A stretch of DNA of 64,000 bases, taken from NCBI GenBank assembly GCA_039111635.1, contig JBCAQO010000013.1:434001-498000 (forward strand), read 5' to 3'. Positions 1 through 12,240 of the stretch are shown in pieces (the first letter of the stretch is position 1; each line of letters opens with the position of its first letter). The notes under the pieces were generated by a model that was not told where the DNA came from, ran no database searches, and saw only the letters and a list, made by a program, of their open reading frames with translations. Source of the DNA: Heterobasidion occidentale. Its lineage: Eukaryota > Basidiomycota > Agaricomycetes > Russulales > Bondarzewiaceae. Made by a program: the position numbers and the translations under genes.

Positions 1-302
1 TCGTAGCGCACCTTGCGACGAGGGACTGCATTGCGAGGATGATGATGGTTGAGGAGAAGGACAAGTCGGTGCGATGGACGACCGGGATCGGCTGGCTCGT
101 TTGTCGCGTGAATTCGGAATCTGGGGACCGGCCGGCCGTTCAAGCTCCGACCGCCCAATCACACCCGTCCCGTTCTCAATCACCTCCAGTATTCGTGTTT
201 TTCTCGTACTACCCATTCCAAACGTTACAGCAATGATGCATGATGGTCCACCAGACACGGTCAACAGAAAGGTGATAAGCTAAATGTCTCAGGTGCGGAA
301 AT
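1..302. other. Intergenic flank downstream of the dynamin-like gene
   Basis: I see no coding exon, RNA gene or repeat here. It is the 3' flank of the minus-strand dynamin-like gene that ends at 303. Short open frames on both strands lack any family resemblance. Confidence 0.5.
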
Positions 303-3292
303 TCACATCCCAAAGCTGTACAGCTTCGCCTTGATCGCCTCCAGCCTGTCCTTGCGCTGAGTGAGGTCCTTTCGATTGTGGAGGACATCGGGGTCCTCCG
401 CAAGGAACCTCTCGCAACGCGACACGCCAGCCTGCGTACCAAGAGCCATCTTTTTGATCAGGAATGGCTGCAGGTCGTTCATAACGCTGCCGCAGGAGAA
501 AAGAACAAAGGTGTGAATAGCGGGTGATGCACACAGGCCAAGGATGCTCACGCTTTCAGAAACTTGAGATCAATGACAGAGGGGATGTTATCAATGATCC
601 TCTACGGAGACGGCAAATAACTCAGGACAGATAGTGGCAAGGTCAAGATAGAAGAATCATACGGTACCTTGTAAGCAACGTCAAAATAGGCCCGCACCTC
701 GCCCATAATATTGATTTCGGACTCGTAGTCGGTCTGCTTTGTGAGTCGCGCCAGATCTTCCGGCTTCAACCCCGTGTACCCGAGTTCTGTCAGGGACGCG
801 AGTGCTCTGCTAAACTTCTGCTGTCCAGCGGGAGGATGTCTTTCCCAGTCTTTCCTGCCCGCTTTTCCTTGTACTTTCCGATCCACCCTTCACGCTTGTT
901 GTGCAGGTGCTGCGCGTTCTGCGTGTATGGAGTGTGCTCGATCTCCAAAAAGGTGTCGATGAATACCGACAGTGTTCGTAATGGTCTTTGACCAGCTCGG
1001 CGATGTATCCGCTGCAGTAATCGAGTGATTCAAGCCGTGAATGCCTTTTATCTGAAGTGGTTAGATCTTACCACATCTGCGCTTGCAGGTGGTCCCACCT
1101 CCCGAACTGGTGGTTCGCACGTTCGATGATGACTCGCAGGGCGACCTCCCGCACCTGAGTGAAGCACTCGTCGGCTGCCGTTGGCCACGACTTTTGGAAC
1201 TCGCCGATGAGAGAGACCTTGGCCGGGTAGGGAACGTTGTTCGGCAATTCTCGAGTGACCGACCTGGGAGCTGTCAGCAAACAGTCACAAGTAAGCAAAG
1301 GATGTGTTCGTTACTCTTCAATGTGTTTCGTCATATCATCGAGGTAGAAGGGTGGGCCGATGGCGTTTAGCTTTTCTGTGCTTGATTTTGCATCAATCGG
1401 AGATGCAGCAGACCGTTTGACAGGAGTCGCCGATTGTTGACTCTGTTCTCTTTGTTCTTCCTCCCTCGACAGAGGAACAAAGTGTGGGGACGTGGAGTGA
1501 ACGTCCTTCTCGAACTTGGCGAAGATGGCCCTATTCCGTTGAATGAGCGCTTCCGCTCCTTCTACTCCCCGAACGTAGCGCTGGACGTCGCGTAAAGACG
1601 TTATGAGGCTTGAGTGACACAAAGCATTCAGATCTAGCAACAGCGAAACACAAAGAAAAATGCTGCACCTCAGCATGTATGTCGCAGGGTCGGCATCCAA
1701 AGGCTCAGGCAGTTTGGCCAATTCCCGCTGGCATGCATCAGGCATGCGGAGGCCTCTGCGCTGATTTTCGGCATCCTGTGGACAGCGTCGTCTACTAAGC
1801 GCAACACGCACATGCTGGAATATAAAAGAAACGTACGTGGTCTTGATGACCTGTTCCAACAACGTGCTCAGCGATGCTACCAGATTGTTCGTCCCAAAGC
1901 GATCCTTGCGGAGGGACGTAGCCCAAGGGGCCGTTTTTTCAAAGAACAACGACTCCGCTTGGCGGGCCTCCACCGACGAGATGTGGTTTGCGCGCTCAGC
2001 GTCGTCGGGTTGGCGCGTACAGTAATACCCGTGCAGCAGGGGGCTCCGGCGGCCTTCTATGACATCTAGCCACAAATTGCGAGCTTTTGTGCCCTCGCTG
2101 AGCATATCCGGTTTGGTGAGCACACCTTGGAAAAGTCGAAGAGGTCCAATCAGGCGTCTGAGAACACAGTGAATGCGATGCAGAAAACATGCCTATCGTT
2201 CGCTTCCCCTGGGGATCTTCTTGATGGGCCAAGCGAAGTGCCTTCTGGTTCTCAATGTCATCTTTGAAAGAGAGCGGGGGTCAGTGCCGATCCGAGAAAC
2301 TACTGCGAACATGCATCATTCTAACCGATCATCGGAAGCGCCACCAAAATGAGCGAGTTTCCCTTGATATGGGAGACGACCAGGTCTTCGACGAGCTTGA
2401 CAATGTCCGGTTCCGCATTTTGTATGATGCCTATCACAGCGCAGGCGACCTCGTGAGCGTTTCGCGCTTTCGCACGAGACACGAGAACGAGGTAGACACA
2501 CCCGGGAGATCGATGAATGCAAGATCGGTCAGATCAGGGCCCTCGAGATCGACGCAAACGACGTTGCGCGAGAACGCCAACGGTTTCTTGTCCGACTTGA
2601 TGCCCTTTTGGAGCTGCTCTGCGCTCATACCGAGCAATTGCTTGGCGTCGATGTGGGGGTTGAGCACGGCAGCCTGGGCGCGGCGCAGAGCCAGCTCGAC
2701 GTCTTGCTTGTTCAATATCAACCCTCCGAACGGCACCTCCGTCACTTCCTCCTGCGACGAGAGTGAGAACGAAGTATGGCACTACCCGGTCAGATCGACC
2801 GACCTTGCGCTGCATGTAAGAGTCAAACTCCCATCGTATAGACACTTGGCAGGACCATTTCGGACCCGTTGACGAGGTAAGCCGGCACTCCATCGGGCAT
2901 CGAGTGCATGTCCCCGAGTCTCGAGGAACATTAATCTGGTGGTGACGGTGGATTTACATCAGCCTCTTGTCCGTTGGAACTGATCTTGGGACGCACGCCT
3001 GATATGGCCTCGACCACGCTACTTTTACCTTGAAGCCAGCAGAGAAAGATCAGACAACACCCGATGTTCTGACAAACTCGATACATACCAGCGGATTGGT
3101 TGCCAATAACGACGATACGAGGCAAATCAACCTCGGCTTGCGCACTAATCAAGAGAGGTAAGTGCGCCACCACCGCAAACGAGTAATCACAGTAGGAACA
3201 GACCCGATGGCTCGTAGTTGCTTAACGAGCTCGAGAAGCTCTTTACGCTGCTCAGCATATCGGCTGCCGGAAAGTTGCGCGGAATGAATCAT
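303..3292 (-). CDS. Dynamin-like large GTPase (multi-exon)
   Basis: A dynamin-superfamily GTPase, expected to self-assemble on membranes and drive fission or remodelling. The start ATG at 3290-3292 opens an exon ending in LVKQLRAIG. The P-loop is split by an intron: LPRIVVIGNQSAG in one exon and KSSVVEAISGV in the next. INVPRDSGTCTRCPMECRL follows, a block typical of fungal dynamin/Mx-like proteins. Further on are the G3 segment (DLTDLAFIDLPGV, near 2500) and the G4 motif VLTKPD (near 2120), then a helical stalk. The C-terminus resembles a GTPase effector domain (KPEDLARLTKQTDYESEIN near 740; final exon to the TGA at 303). I see no PH or proline-rich domain, so it is closer to Vps1/Mx-like proteins than to classical dynamin. 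At least eight short introns are needed and exon edges were not all resolved. Whether it acts in vacuolar sorting, mitochondria or another process cannot be told from sequence. Confidence 0.85.
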
Positions 3293-4216
3293 GTTAGTCC
3301 GTCGAGGTGGGAGGGGGGGAAGGGGTGGTTGGGGTGGAGCGCAGATACTGGATGAGTATATATATGCTCGCTGGAGCACACGAGGCAGAGTCCTGACAAC
3401 ACGAGCTCGAAGATAGATAGACGCATACCTGTCACACGCAGGGCACGTCCACCCCTTCCGCTGCGCGAACTGACAGGAAAGACTACGTGCGAGATGGCGC
3501 CCACGGCACGCAGCCTGCTTCAAGCTGAGGAAAACGCCCTTCGTTCGAAAGGACCAAGCCGCAGGTTGCACTGTTTGACGAGGAAGCACACGAAGCATTC
3601 GAGAAATCGCGATCGGAAGACGCACGCACACATAAATGACTCCGATCTGCGCAAAGTGTGCCCTTCCACTGAAGGCCGTCAGACGATGTGAGGCTAGATA
3701 GAAGAAGTAAGAAAGAACCAGCCGCCAGACACGGCTGCGGCTGCACAGCCCAACAGACACGATGCAGAGATAGATTTTCTATCGACGGCCTGCGCACGGT
3801 CAACACGCCCGTTCGAACAGAAGATACTACAGTCAACGTCACGCGGCATCGAGTGTCGAGATCGCAGCCCTACACGAAATAGGTCAGTACATGTTAGCGT
3901 AAACTCGCGTCCATGTGTGCCACCCTCCTCAACCACCGCTATGACCCAAAATCAGCGGGAGCAACCTGCGAGAGCAAATACAACTCGATTCTTCGACGAA
4001 ATTGTGCGCTAAAACATATAGTCTATTCGAATCAACACCAAGTCCGTCGCACAACGCCAGCGCGATCAAAGAAAGAAAGACAGACAGACAGAAGAAAAAG
4101 ACTGTCAAGTTACAGCATCGCAAGCTTCGGCCCGCCAGAGCGTAGAGTACAACAGAAAAAGGAAGACAACAGAAAAGAACGACAACGACACGGAGAGACG
4201 CACTGTTCTCGACATC
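3293..4216. other. Intergenic, upstream of the dynamin-like gene
   Basis: About 0.9 kb between two minus-strand genes. It probably contains the promoter and 5' leader of the dynamin-like gene, and the 3' UTR of the large gene to the right. A (GA)n run lies at about 4319-4335. The translated frames here show no conserved domain. Confidence 0.4.
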
Positions 4217-7200
4217 TTAAGGGATCAGTCGCTCCTTATACCCAACCGCACGTATCCATATCTCACCCGGGCGGCTAGAACATCGCACGCCCATCAACAC
4301 ACGAACACACGAACGGAAAGAGAGAGAGAGAGAGAACGACACGCACCTGCGCTCGCGCAATATCCGCCACACGCACCGCTCCCGCTCAGACTTCTTCACC
4401 AGCTCGGCCCCCGCCCCCGTGCGCGGCGGAAACGCGCCCCAGCAGCGCCCCTGCAGGTCCGCGAGTCCCTCGTTGGTGCCCTCGGCCTCAACCACGATCT
4501 TGCCGCTCCACCCCGGGTCGATCGGCAGCCGCTCCTTTGTGGGCAGGACGAGCATCGGCGCCGCGCGGTGCTGCGAGCGTATCTCGAACGACGAGCGGTG
4601 CACCCATCGGATGACGGTGTGGAAGCTGCCCTGCGGCCTGGCGGCGTGGAAACCCAACCACGGTCAGCAAAACAACAAAACGAAGAGCAGGCGGGCCAGA
4701 ACAACGGTGATGAAAACGCACGTTTCAGTCTTGACGCGGTCCTGCAAGAGCTGCAGGTTGGCCGCGATCTCAGTCCCCCACGGCGCGACGTCGATGTGGC
4801 ATATCGGGTTCTTGTGGTCCCCCGCGGTCCGTATGAGACGATGGAAATACGACGGAGGAAACGCCAGGGACGGGAGATACGGCGGCAAGTCGCCCATGTC
4901 CGAATACGTGTAGTCCAAGTCCTGCACCCAAAAACCAAAAAAAAAGCAACAGCCTGAGACACAAATACGCAACTAGAAGCCAGCCAGCAGCCACTCACAA
5001 TGAGGAACCTCCCGTCCCACACCAGCCGCCCCGTGTTCCCCTCGTCCCCGACCGCCATATCCCACACCACGTCTCCGGGCCGCAGCAGCGCCACCACGCC
5101 CGCCTTCCGCAGCTCCACCTCGCACTCCTGCACGCTCGCGTCCGACAACCACTCCCCGCCCGGCGACGGCACGAACACCCGCAAAAGCGGCGCCCGCCGC
5201 AGCCGGAACAGCGGCGACCGGAACGCCGCCACGCCGCCGCCGCCGCTGCGCGCGGGTTGCCCGTCGTCCCGGTATTGCGCGAGCGACAGGTTCGACTGCG
5301 ACGGCGCGTGGTGCGACCACGCCGAGGACGTCGGCGACGGCGCGCGGCTCGACTGGCGCGAGAACATGCGCTTCGGCTGCGCGCGGCCGTTGTCCCACGC
5401 CAGCGGGGGCCCGGCCGACCGCGCGTGGCCCGCGCCCGAGGGCAAGCGCGGCGCCGCAGTGCGCCGCGCGGCCTCGTCCTCGGCCTGCGCGCGCAGGCGG
5501 AGCACGACGCGCGTGTACGCGCGCGCGAGGCGCCTCAGCGCGTGGCACAGTTCGGTCTGCGCCTGCGCCTGCGCCGGCGGGGCGGCCAGCGCGGCGGCTG
5601 CGATCTGCGCGTACTGGTACGTGGGCAGGCCGACGCCGCGCATGTACGCGGCGAGCTCCTTCAGCGTGAGGCGCAGCGGCTCGGGCGCCCTGCCCGCCCA
5701 GCGCGCGTAGCCGACCGCGCCGAGGTAGCGCTCGAGCACGGCCTCGCGCAGCTCGGCCCTGTCGTCGCACGCGCTGCGGATCTCCTTGCTCGTGCTCCAC
5801 AGCGCGATCCACTCCCCGAACGAGAGGTAGACCAGCATGCCCGCGAGGAGCGCCGGCTCGAGGAGGTGCCGCGCGAGCGGGTAATAGAACGTCGGGAGCG
5901 CCGCCTTGGCCACGTCCGACACTTCCGCGGGCAGCGTCTTCTCGAGCGCGTTGCCCCGGCGGCGCTCGCGCGCGCGGGAGTACTGCTCTGGAGAGGGAGG
6001 TGTCAGAGGCTGGCTCGCCGGGTGCGCGCTCGGCGGTTCGTCTTTGGCGGTCGCCTCCGACCGGGCCGTCCCCGGACGCTGCTCTTCTGCGTCCAGCGGC
6101 CTCTCTTCTTCACTCGTCCCCGGCCTCTCCTGCCGCACGACCTTGTCCTTGGACGACGCCGCCGCCGCCACTACCACCTGAATAGGCTCGATCCTCGCGA
6201 ACGGGTCGACGTCCAGCGGCATCGTCAAGCTGCCGCGCACGTCGTGCACCTGCGAAACGCCCGCGTCTGCAGCGGCGACGTGCCTCGGCCCCGCCTTGGG
6301 CGACTGCGGCGTGACGGGGCGCGACTTGGACAGCGCGCGCCGGCGCGCGTGCGAAGAACCGGAAGCGGCGTCCGACCCGGCGTCGGACGGCGCGTGCTTG
6401 CTGTGCTTGCGCGGGCGCACCTGCGGCGGGTCGCCGGCCGGGGGCGGCGCGGGCTGCGCGCGAGGCAGATGCGCGCCGATGATCCTCTCGATGTCGTTCG
6501 CGCGGGACTCTACCCTTTTCTCCACCTCTCCCTCCTGCTCCTGCTCCTGCTCCTGCTCCGGCACCCCGCCATTTTCAGCCTGGCCCGGCATCGGCAAGGG
6601 CGGATGGCCCTGTCTCGGGGCATTTGCGTGCTCCGACTGCTGCTGGCCGCGGCCGTGCTCGCGTTCGTGCTCGCGCTCGTGCTCGCGTTCGTGCTCGCCG
6701 TTCGAAGTCGGGGAGAGCGGCGTGTAGACATATTCTAGCTCTGCGGAGGACGGCTTAGCCGACGCGGCCTCCGCCCGAGCCTCCATAGCCGCGAAGATCA
6801 GCGGGCCGCGCCGCATCGGCGTTGGCATCGGCGCGCCGGCGGCCCCTCCTCCTCCTCGGCCGCAAAGATCAGCGGCCGCCCGCGCGCAGGCGCGCCTCGG
6901 CGGGTCGACGATTTCAATCTGCACACCTCCGCTTCCGCCTCTCCCTCTGGCTCTTCCTCCGAAGCACGCCCGTGCCAGCGCGCGCGCCCATGCCCGTCGA
7001 GCGACTGCGGGGGCGTCAGAATCGGTGGGTGACCGTGTGCGCCGCCGCCAGAAGATGATGGAGAAGAAAAAGAAGGAGCAGAGAAGGCGCTGGGCGCATG
7101 CGGGCCTCCGTTCTCGAGCTGCGCTGGCGCTGGCGCTGGCACGGGCGACGGTGCGCTCTCGGCTGGCTCGCTCATGATGGTCGTGCGCTCTGGCGTGGGA

Positions 7201-9547
7201 GACGGTGGAGCGACGGGGGACACGGAGCCCAGTTCTGGCGTCGGCAGTTGTGGTTGTGGTTGTGGTTGTGGTTGTGGTTGTGGTTGTGGTTGTGGTGGTG
7301 GTGGTGGTCGTAGTTGCGTCTGCGTCTGCGGCTGTTGTTCTTGTTGTCCCTGTTGCGGCGTTTGCGGTTGCGGTTGCGGCGATGGTGCGCCATGGCCGCC
7401 CAAGCGCCCAGAAACGCCGGACCGCTCCCATTCGCGTTCCGCATCGACAGACGACGGGAGCTAAGGAGGGGCGAGAAACGACGTCAGCGCCGCCACGAGC
7501 ATCCGCATCCGCATCCGCATCCGCATCGGCATCGGCATCGGCATCGGCAGCGACAGCGACATCAGCACGCACGACGACCGTCGCCGTCAGCGGCTCAAAA
7601 AAATGCACGCAGACCACAGATCGTCGAGCATCGCACGAATCACGAACCACAAACCACGCAGAACGGGAATCGCAGACGCGTAAAAAAAAAAAAGAGAGAG
7701 AACGTGCGAGACGGTCACGCACCTTTTTGACCCTGGCATCGTGCACGCCGGAAGCGGCATGTGGGTGTGCATTTGGAGACGGGTGGGGCGGAGACGGATG
7801 GGGCGTGGACGTAGACGTGGGCGCGGACGTGGAGTGCGGAGACGGGTGGCGCGCGCGTCGGACAGCGGGCGATTGTGCGTCCTGCGTAGAACACGCACGT
7901 CAGGCCGGGACGAGAAAAAAAGGTGTAAAAATGCGTCAAGATGTAATAAAGATAGAAAAAGATAGAAATAAATAAATAAAATAAGATCTGAAAGGGCTCG
8001 GGGCACGGGGCACGGGGCACGACGACGCGACGACGCGACGACGGACGGACAAAAGCACGCGACACCACTCACCTCGCCAGCATCATCGCCCGCCGCCGCC
8101 GACGACGACGACGACGGCCCGCCGGGAGGAAGGAGGGGCCCGCCCGCTCGTCCTGTCAGAGCCGCCGCCCCGCCCCCGCCCTGCTCCAGCGCGGACATCT
8201 CGCGTCTCAGAGTCGCGATGCTCGGCGCGGGCAGCGCCGCCTTTCCCGCGGCCGTCGGGGAGACCGCGCTGGACGAGCCGGCTCCGGCTTCGTCGACGGG
8301 GAGGCGGTGCCGGCTCTGACGCGTCCGAACGGACGCGTCAGGCTTCGGAGGCACGGGCGGGAGGTCGGGCTCGAGCTCGGTCGTCGCCGCCCCCCGGGGC
8401 GAGGCCGAAAAGGGTCGTCGGGGTATAGATGAGGGTCCGGGAGGAGCTTCGCGCGAGGGTTGACGGTGGGCGGGGGCGCGTCGGGAGGGCGGGGGCGCGT
8501 TGGGGCGCGTGAGTTTGAGGGGCGGAGTGGGGGGTGGGGCGTGTGTGGGCTCTGGGAGTATGCCATGAGTGAGTGAGTGAGGGAGGTATATGGACGTGCG
8601 CGGGATCGTCGCCTCGGGTCGTAGCGCAGAGGACGCATATAGGATATAGACGGTACAGCGGCGCGCGCGGCGCAAATCAACAACGGATGGACGGGCGGAG
8701 GGACTTACCCTGCTAGGAGGCCCCGCGTCTCGCCGGGGGGCATCACGATCGTGTGCGTGCGGAGGCGCGGCGGGTAACGCCGCGGGCGTCGTCACGGCCG
8801 GACTCGCGCGCCTTGATGCGAGCGGCGGAAGGGCGGGCAGAGGGGGCAGGGGGGAGCGCGGGGCGCGGGCGAGGCGGCGGGGGAGAGCGGGGCGAGGGGA
8901 GGGCGTCGTGTGTGCGGGGCGGAGGGGGCGGGCGCACGAGCCTGTCGTGCGCGGGATGCGGAGGCTGGGGAGAGGGGGTTGGGGTTGAGGCTGGGGATCG
9001 GGCTGGGGCTGGGGTTGGGGTTGGGGTTGGCGAGCTCTGCGGGGTGTAGGACTGCGCGCGGGGGTACGGAGGCTAGGGCGGGGGGGTGTCGATAAGGCGC
9101 GGGCGCGGGCGCGGGCTCCTCCCTCGTCGGATGGCGGTGCAGGCTCGGGCCCTTGGCAGAATCGCCTGGGGTGCCGTTGTGAGCGCGCGGGTGGGCGTGT
9201 GCGTGTGCGTGGGCCGGCCCCGCGCCAGGCGGGACGGCCGCGCGCCTGCGCTCGTCCTCCGCGCGACGCGTCTTCGGGTGCTCCGAGGCGGAAGAGGTGG
9301 AGGCGGCGGAGGCGGAGGGGCGGGAGACGGTCTTCGCTAGCGGCATCGGGCCCGAGACGACGGGCCGCTGCTGGGAAGGCGTCGGACTCGCGAAGTGCGA
9401 GGAGGACGCGAAGCGGGCGTAGAGCGGGGTGGAGGGGGCTGCGGGGCTCTGGGGCTGCTGCTGCTGCTGCTGCGTGAGGACATCGCGCGCGGGAGCTGGG
9501 GAGGGAGGGGCGAGGGCGGAGGGTTTTTTGCGGAGGAAGAAAGTCAT
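4217..9547 (-). CDS. Large conserved fungal protein of unknown function, low-complexity N-terminal half
   Basis: I do not recognise a named family. The start ATG at 9545-9547 gives MTFFLRKKPS. The first half is disordered: poly-Q, Pro-rich, a PQ-repeat (7250-7310) and acidic/His-Glu repeats. A strong donor near 8707, a long intron (about 7462-8071) and an exon starting LPSSVDAEREWE are visible. The ordered half begins near 5960 with PTFYYPLARHLLEPALLAGM and LSFGEWIALWSTSKEIR, an F-box-like helical stretch. It continues through LRPGDVVWDMAVGDEGNTG (about 5050), an exon DLDYTYSDMGDLPPYLPSL and an exon GSFHTVIRWVHRSSFEI. That C-terminal block looks strongly conserved. A donor at about 4346 suggests a further small last exon, so the end at 4217 is only the read-through stop. 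Reading frame between 6800 and 9000 changes several times within repeats and was not fully resolved. Confidence 0.6.
6655..6705. repeat. Tandem repeat in the large gene encoding Glu-His-Glu-Arg units
   Basis: A short tandem array of roughly 12-bp units (alternating gctcgtgctcgc/gttc blocks). Read on the minus strand in the gene's frame it encodes repeated EHERE units. It lies in the disordered half of the large unknown protein. Confidence 0.7.
7245..7312. repeat. Hexanucleotide microsatellite (TGGTTG)n
   Basis: About eight near-perfect copies of a TGGTTG hexamer followed by a GGT run. On the minus strand it reads as a Pro-Gln repeat (PQPQPQ...) followed by a poly-Pro run. Because the unit is six bases, length changes would keep frame. 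Confidence 0.9.
7498..7562. repeat. Hexanucleotide microsatellite (GCATCC/GCATCG)n
   Basis: About eight copies of GCATCC, shifting to GCATCG and then to CAGCGA. It falls within the long predicted intron of the large minus-strand gene (about 7462-8071), so the Asp-Ala repeat seen in one frame is probably not translated. Confidence 0.85.
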
Positions 9548-10039
9548 GTACGGCGAGGGAGAGTGGGAGAGGGCGAGCGGGAGGACTTGGACCTGGACAT
9601 GATGTACTGACACGCCTGGGAGTCGACGATCGCCCACGCTCCAAGCCCGTCAACGGCCCTGCCCTCAGGTCCCCGCACCTCCCTGTTCCTGGACGGGCCC
9701 TCCGCTGTCGTTCTTTCCCACGGACGGCGTGCGGGGGTCCTCCGGGCTTCGGCCGTCCGCGCCTGCTCCCTCGCCGTCGGACACTCGGTCGTCGTCCACG
9801 TCGGCGCCGAAAGGCAACTCGTCAGCTGCAGCAGTGGGCGTCGGGCGACCCGCACCGCTCCGCGTCCGTCCCACCAGCCAGCCAGCCAGCCAGCCATGTG
9901 TCCGCCGGCGTCATTACGCCTTCTGATGTCGCTCGAGTCAGAACCAGAGACCACCGGCGACATGATATAACCCTCCACAGACGCACTCACCACCGCGTCC
10001 CCAGCTCCCACCGGATACTTACTTACCCTCCCTCAACCC
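9548..10039. promoter_or_regulatory. Shared divergent promoter region
   Basis: About 490 bp separate the divergent starts at 9547 (-) and 10040 (+), so the segment must hold both promoters. A CCAG tetranucleotide run lies near 9871-9894. I see no clear TATA box for either gene. Confidence 0.45.
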
Positions 10040-11431
10040 ATGGCCACCTTCGCCAAAACGACCTTCGACTCCGCCCGGTACGCCGCCCGCCCGACGTACC
10101 CCCGCCAGCTCTTCGACGCCGTCTTCCAGTACCATGCGCGCTCGCCCGCCGCGCAGTGGCACACCGCCGTCGACCTCGGCTGCGGAACAGGTGCGTCCAT
10201 CCCCGCCTCCCTCCTCCCCCCTCCACCCCACGTCTTTTGTACTCTCCCCTGCCCCACCCGCGTGCGTGCATGCACGCACGCACGCACGCATCCATTCATC
10301 GCGGCGCAGCTGACTCCTTCGTGCGTGCGATGGAAGGCCAGGCGACGACCGAGCTCCGCGCCTTCAAACACGTGATAGGCGTCGACCCCAGCGCGAACAT
10401 GGTCGCCCAGGCCCGCGCCGCCATCGCCGCCTCCACCGCCGCCGCCAACGCGGGCGACACCACGCAATTCGAGTTCGTGCAGGCCCCCGCGGAGGCCCTC
10501 TCCTTCCTCAAAGACGGCTCCGTCGACCTGCTCGTAGCCGGTACGCGTCTCTCGCACCCCCCTCCGCCCTCGCCCTCGCGCAACCCCGATGTTGATGTTG
10601 CTGTCCACTCAGCGCAATCGGCGCATTGGTTCGACTGGTCGAAGATGTGGCCCGAGGCAGCCCGCGTCCTGCGTAAAGGCGGCAGCGTCGCCTTCTGGGT
10701 GCGTCCCCCCTCCCCTCCCTCAACACACCCCACCACTCACCCTCCCCTCCCCTCCCCTCCCCTCCCCTCCCCTCCCGCACACAGGGCTACTCCGAGTTCC
10801 GCCTCAGCCACTACCCCTCCCTCACGCCCCTCATCTCCCAATTCACCCAGGGCCCCGACCCCGCCACCTCCCTCGGCCCGCACTGGCAACAGCCCGGCCG
10901 CGCCATCCTCGACAACCACTTCCGCGACGTCCCCGTCCCGACGACCGTCCTCCCCGACCACTTCACAGCCTGGGAGCACGTGTTCTACACCGGTGCGCTT
11001 TCCTCCCCTCTCCCTCTCCCTCCCTCCCTCCCTCCCTCCCTTCCCCTCCCTGTATCCCGCCCACCCCCGCTCACCCCCGCGCCCCCACAGGCCCGCACCA
11101 CCCACACCTCCCCGCCCCGCGCCCCGTCCTCCTGCACAAACGCGCCCCCTGGCCCGCCCTCCTTGCCTACCTCCACACCGCGAGCGCCCTCCACACCTTC
11201 CACGAGCGCTTCCCCGCCGACGCCGCGCGCGCAGACGGAGACCTCGTCGCGCGCTTCGTAAGCGCGCTCAGAGAGCGCGTGCGCGAGCTCGGGCGCGCGC
11301 GTGGGGTCGGCGCGGAGGGAAAGGCGGAGGAGAAGGAGGAGGAGAGGGAGGAGCAGGAGCAGGAGCAGGGTGACGAGGACGCAATCGACATCGAGTGGCC
11401 GCTCGCGCTCATGCTCGTCAAGCGCGCCTGA
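10040..11431 (+). CDS. SAM-dependent methyltransferase (Crg1/trans-aconitate-methyltransferase-like)
   Basis: Class I SAM-dependent methyltransferase, probably cytosolic. Five exons give an unbroken reading: 10040-10190, 10337-10540, 10613-10698, 10785-10992 and 11091-11431, all with GT-AG introns. Splicing 10190 to 10337 restores motif I (VDLGCGTGQATTEL). Later come VIGVDPSANMVAQAR (motif I/II acidic residue), DLLVAAQSAHWFDW, and VLRKGGSVAFWGYSEF (post-III strand). These match the fungal family that includes yeast Tmt1 and Candida Crg1, but the substrate cannot be inferred. The C-terminus has a Glu-rich insertion (about 11330-11385) before IDIEWPLALMLVKRA. Introns contain (ACGC)n and (CCCCT)n microsatellites. 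It is divergent from the large unknown gene on the left. Confidence 0.88.
10738..10777. repeat. (CCCCT)n microsatellite in methyltransferase intron 3
   Basis: A run of about eight CCCCT units ending just before the acceptor at 10784, so it forms the pyrimidine tract of this intron. Confidence 0.85.
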
Positions 11432-11610
11432 GCATCGCACCGTGCCTCCTCGCGCCGAGGGTTCTCCCCCCGGAATAGACCTGCTCGCTCTTATGACCGC
11501 GTTGTACCACCATACCACCCACCATACCATCACCTTGTACCATATTGTACCACGATCCACGAAGCACGCACTCGCGCCTCGCGCCTCGAAACACCAAATC
11601 TTCAAATAGC

Positions 11611-11660
11611 CATCCGATTCCCATCTCGACACAGTACACACAAAACAGCCGTCCGTCCAC
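11611..11660. repeat. 50-bp direct repeat, copy A
   Basis: Aligned by eye with 12016-12065 there are about six mismatches in 50 bases, mostly C/T transitions. The block begins catccgattc and ends gccgtccgtccac in both copies. Confidence 0.75.
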
Positions 11661-12015
11661 CAAGTAGTCATAATCCGGCCAAATTCATGCCGCACGCCAA
11701 TTTCCGAGCCATGAACTTCAACAACAAGTGTACTACCTCTATAACTGAATATAGGTGTGGTACCGATCTAGCACTGGCACGATCGAGTCCGTCGTGCATC
11801 CGATCGAGTCAATCTTTCCTCGGCCGGCAACGCGTTGGTCTTTGACTCTTTCGGAACAGGTCAACCGAGACTTGAGACTCGTTCGGCGGTGTTTTCCTCG
11901 TCCCATACTGTATGTTACCCTCGACATATTCCGAGAAGTACATGCACTTGCACCTACTTTCACTTATTTGCACCGTGCACCCCGCTCGAAGCTCGAAGCC
12001 CGAAGCTTCGAAAAC

Positions 12016-12065
12016 CATCCGATTCCTGTTTCGATACAGTACATACAAAAGAGCCGTCCGTCCAC
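12016..12065. repeat. 50-bp direct repeat, copy B
   Basis: Second copy of the block at 11611-11660, 405 bp downstream and in the same orientation. Preceding bases in both copies are rich in tcgaa and gcctcg motifs, so the older duplication may be longer. Confidence 0.75.
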
Positions 12066-12240
12066 TACAGTACCGCCGATCCGCCGAACCTCCCCATACA
12101 TGTCTTGATCCGAGCAAGCAAGCGAAAAGAAAACGAAACTAAAAACCAAAAACAACCTGTGTAGAAAATCGCGGAATAGATGCCTGCCATGCCTCCATGC
12201 GATGCCTACCCTGCCCTGCCTGGCCATCCGCGCGTATCCG

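Larger units (their letters stand above)
11432..12240. other. Convergent intergenic region with a duplicated 50-bp block
   Basis: This lies between the 3' ends of the methyltransferase (+) and the zinc-finger gene (-). No gene is supported. It contains two direct imperfect copies of a 50-bp block, annotated separately. Confidence 0.5.

Noticed and set aside
5257..6738. 493-codon plus-strand open frame
   Set aside because: It is antisense to the conserved C-terminal half of the minus-strand gene; Arg/Leu-rich composition is expected from the complement of GC-rich coding DNA.
9898..11373. 491-codon plus-strand open frame across the methyltransferase locus
   Set aside because: It reads through introns and contains methyltransferase blocks only in part; the five-exon model explains them all.
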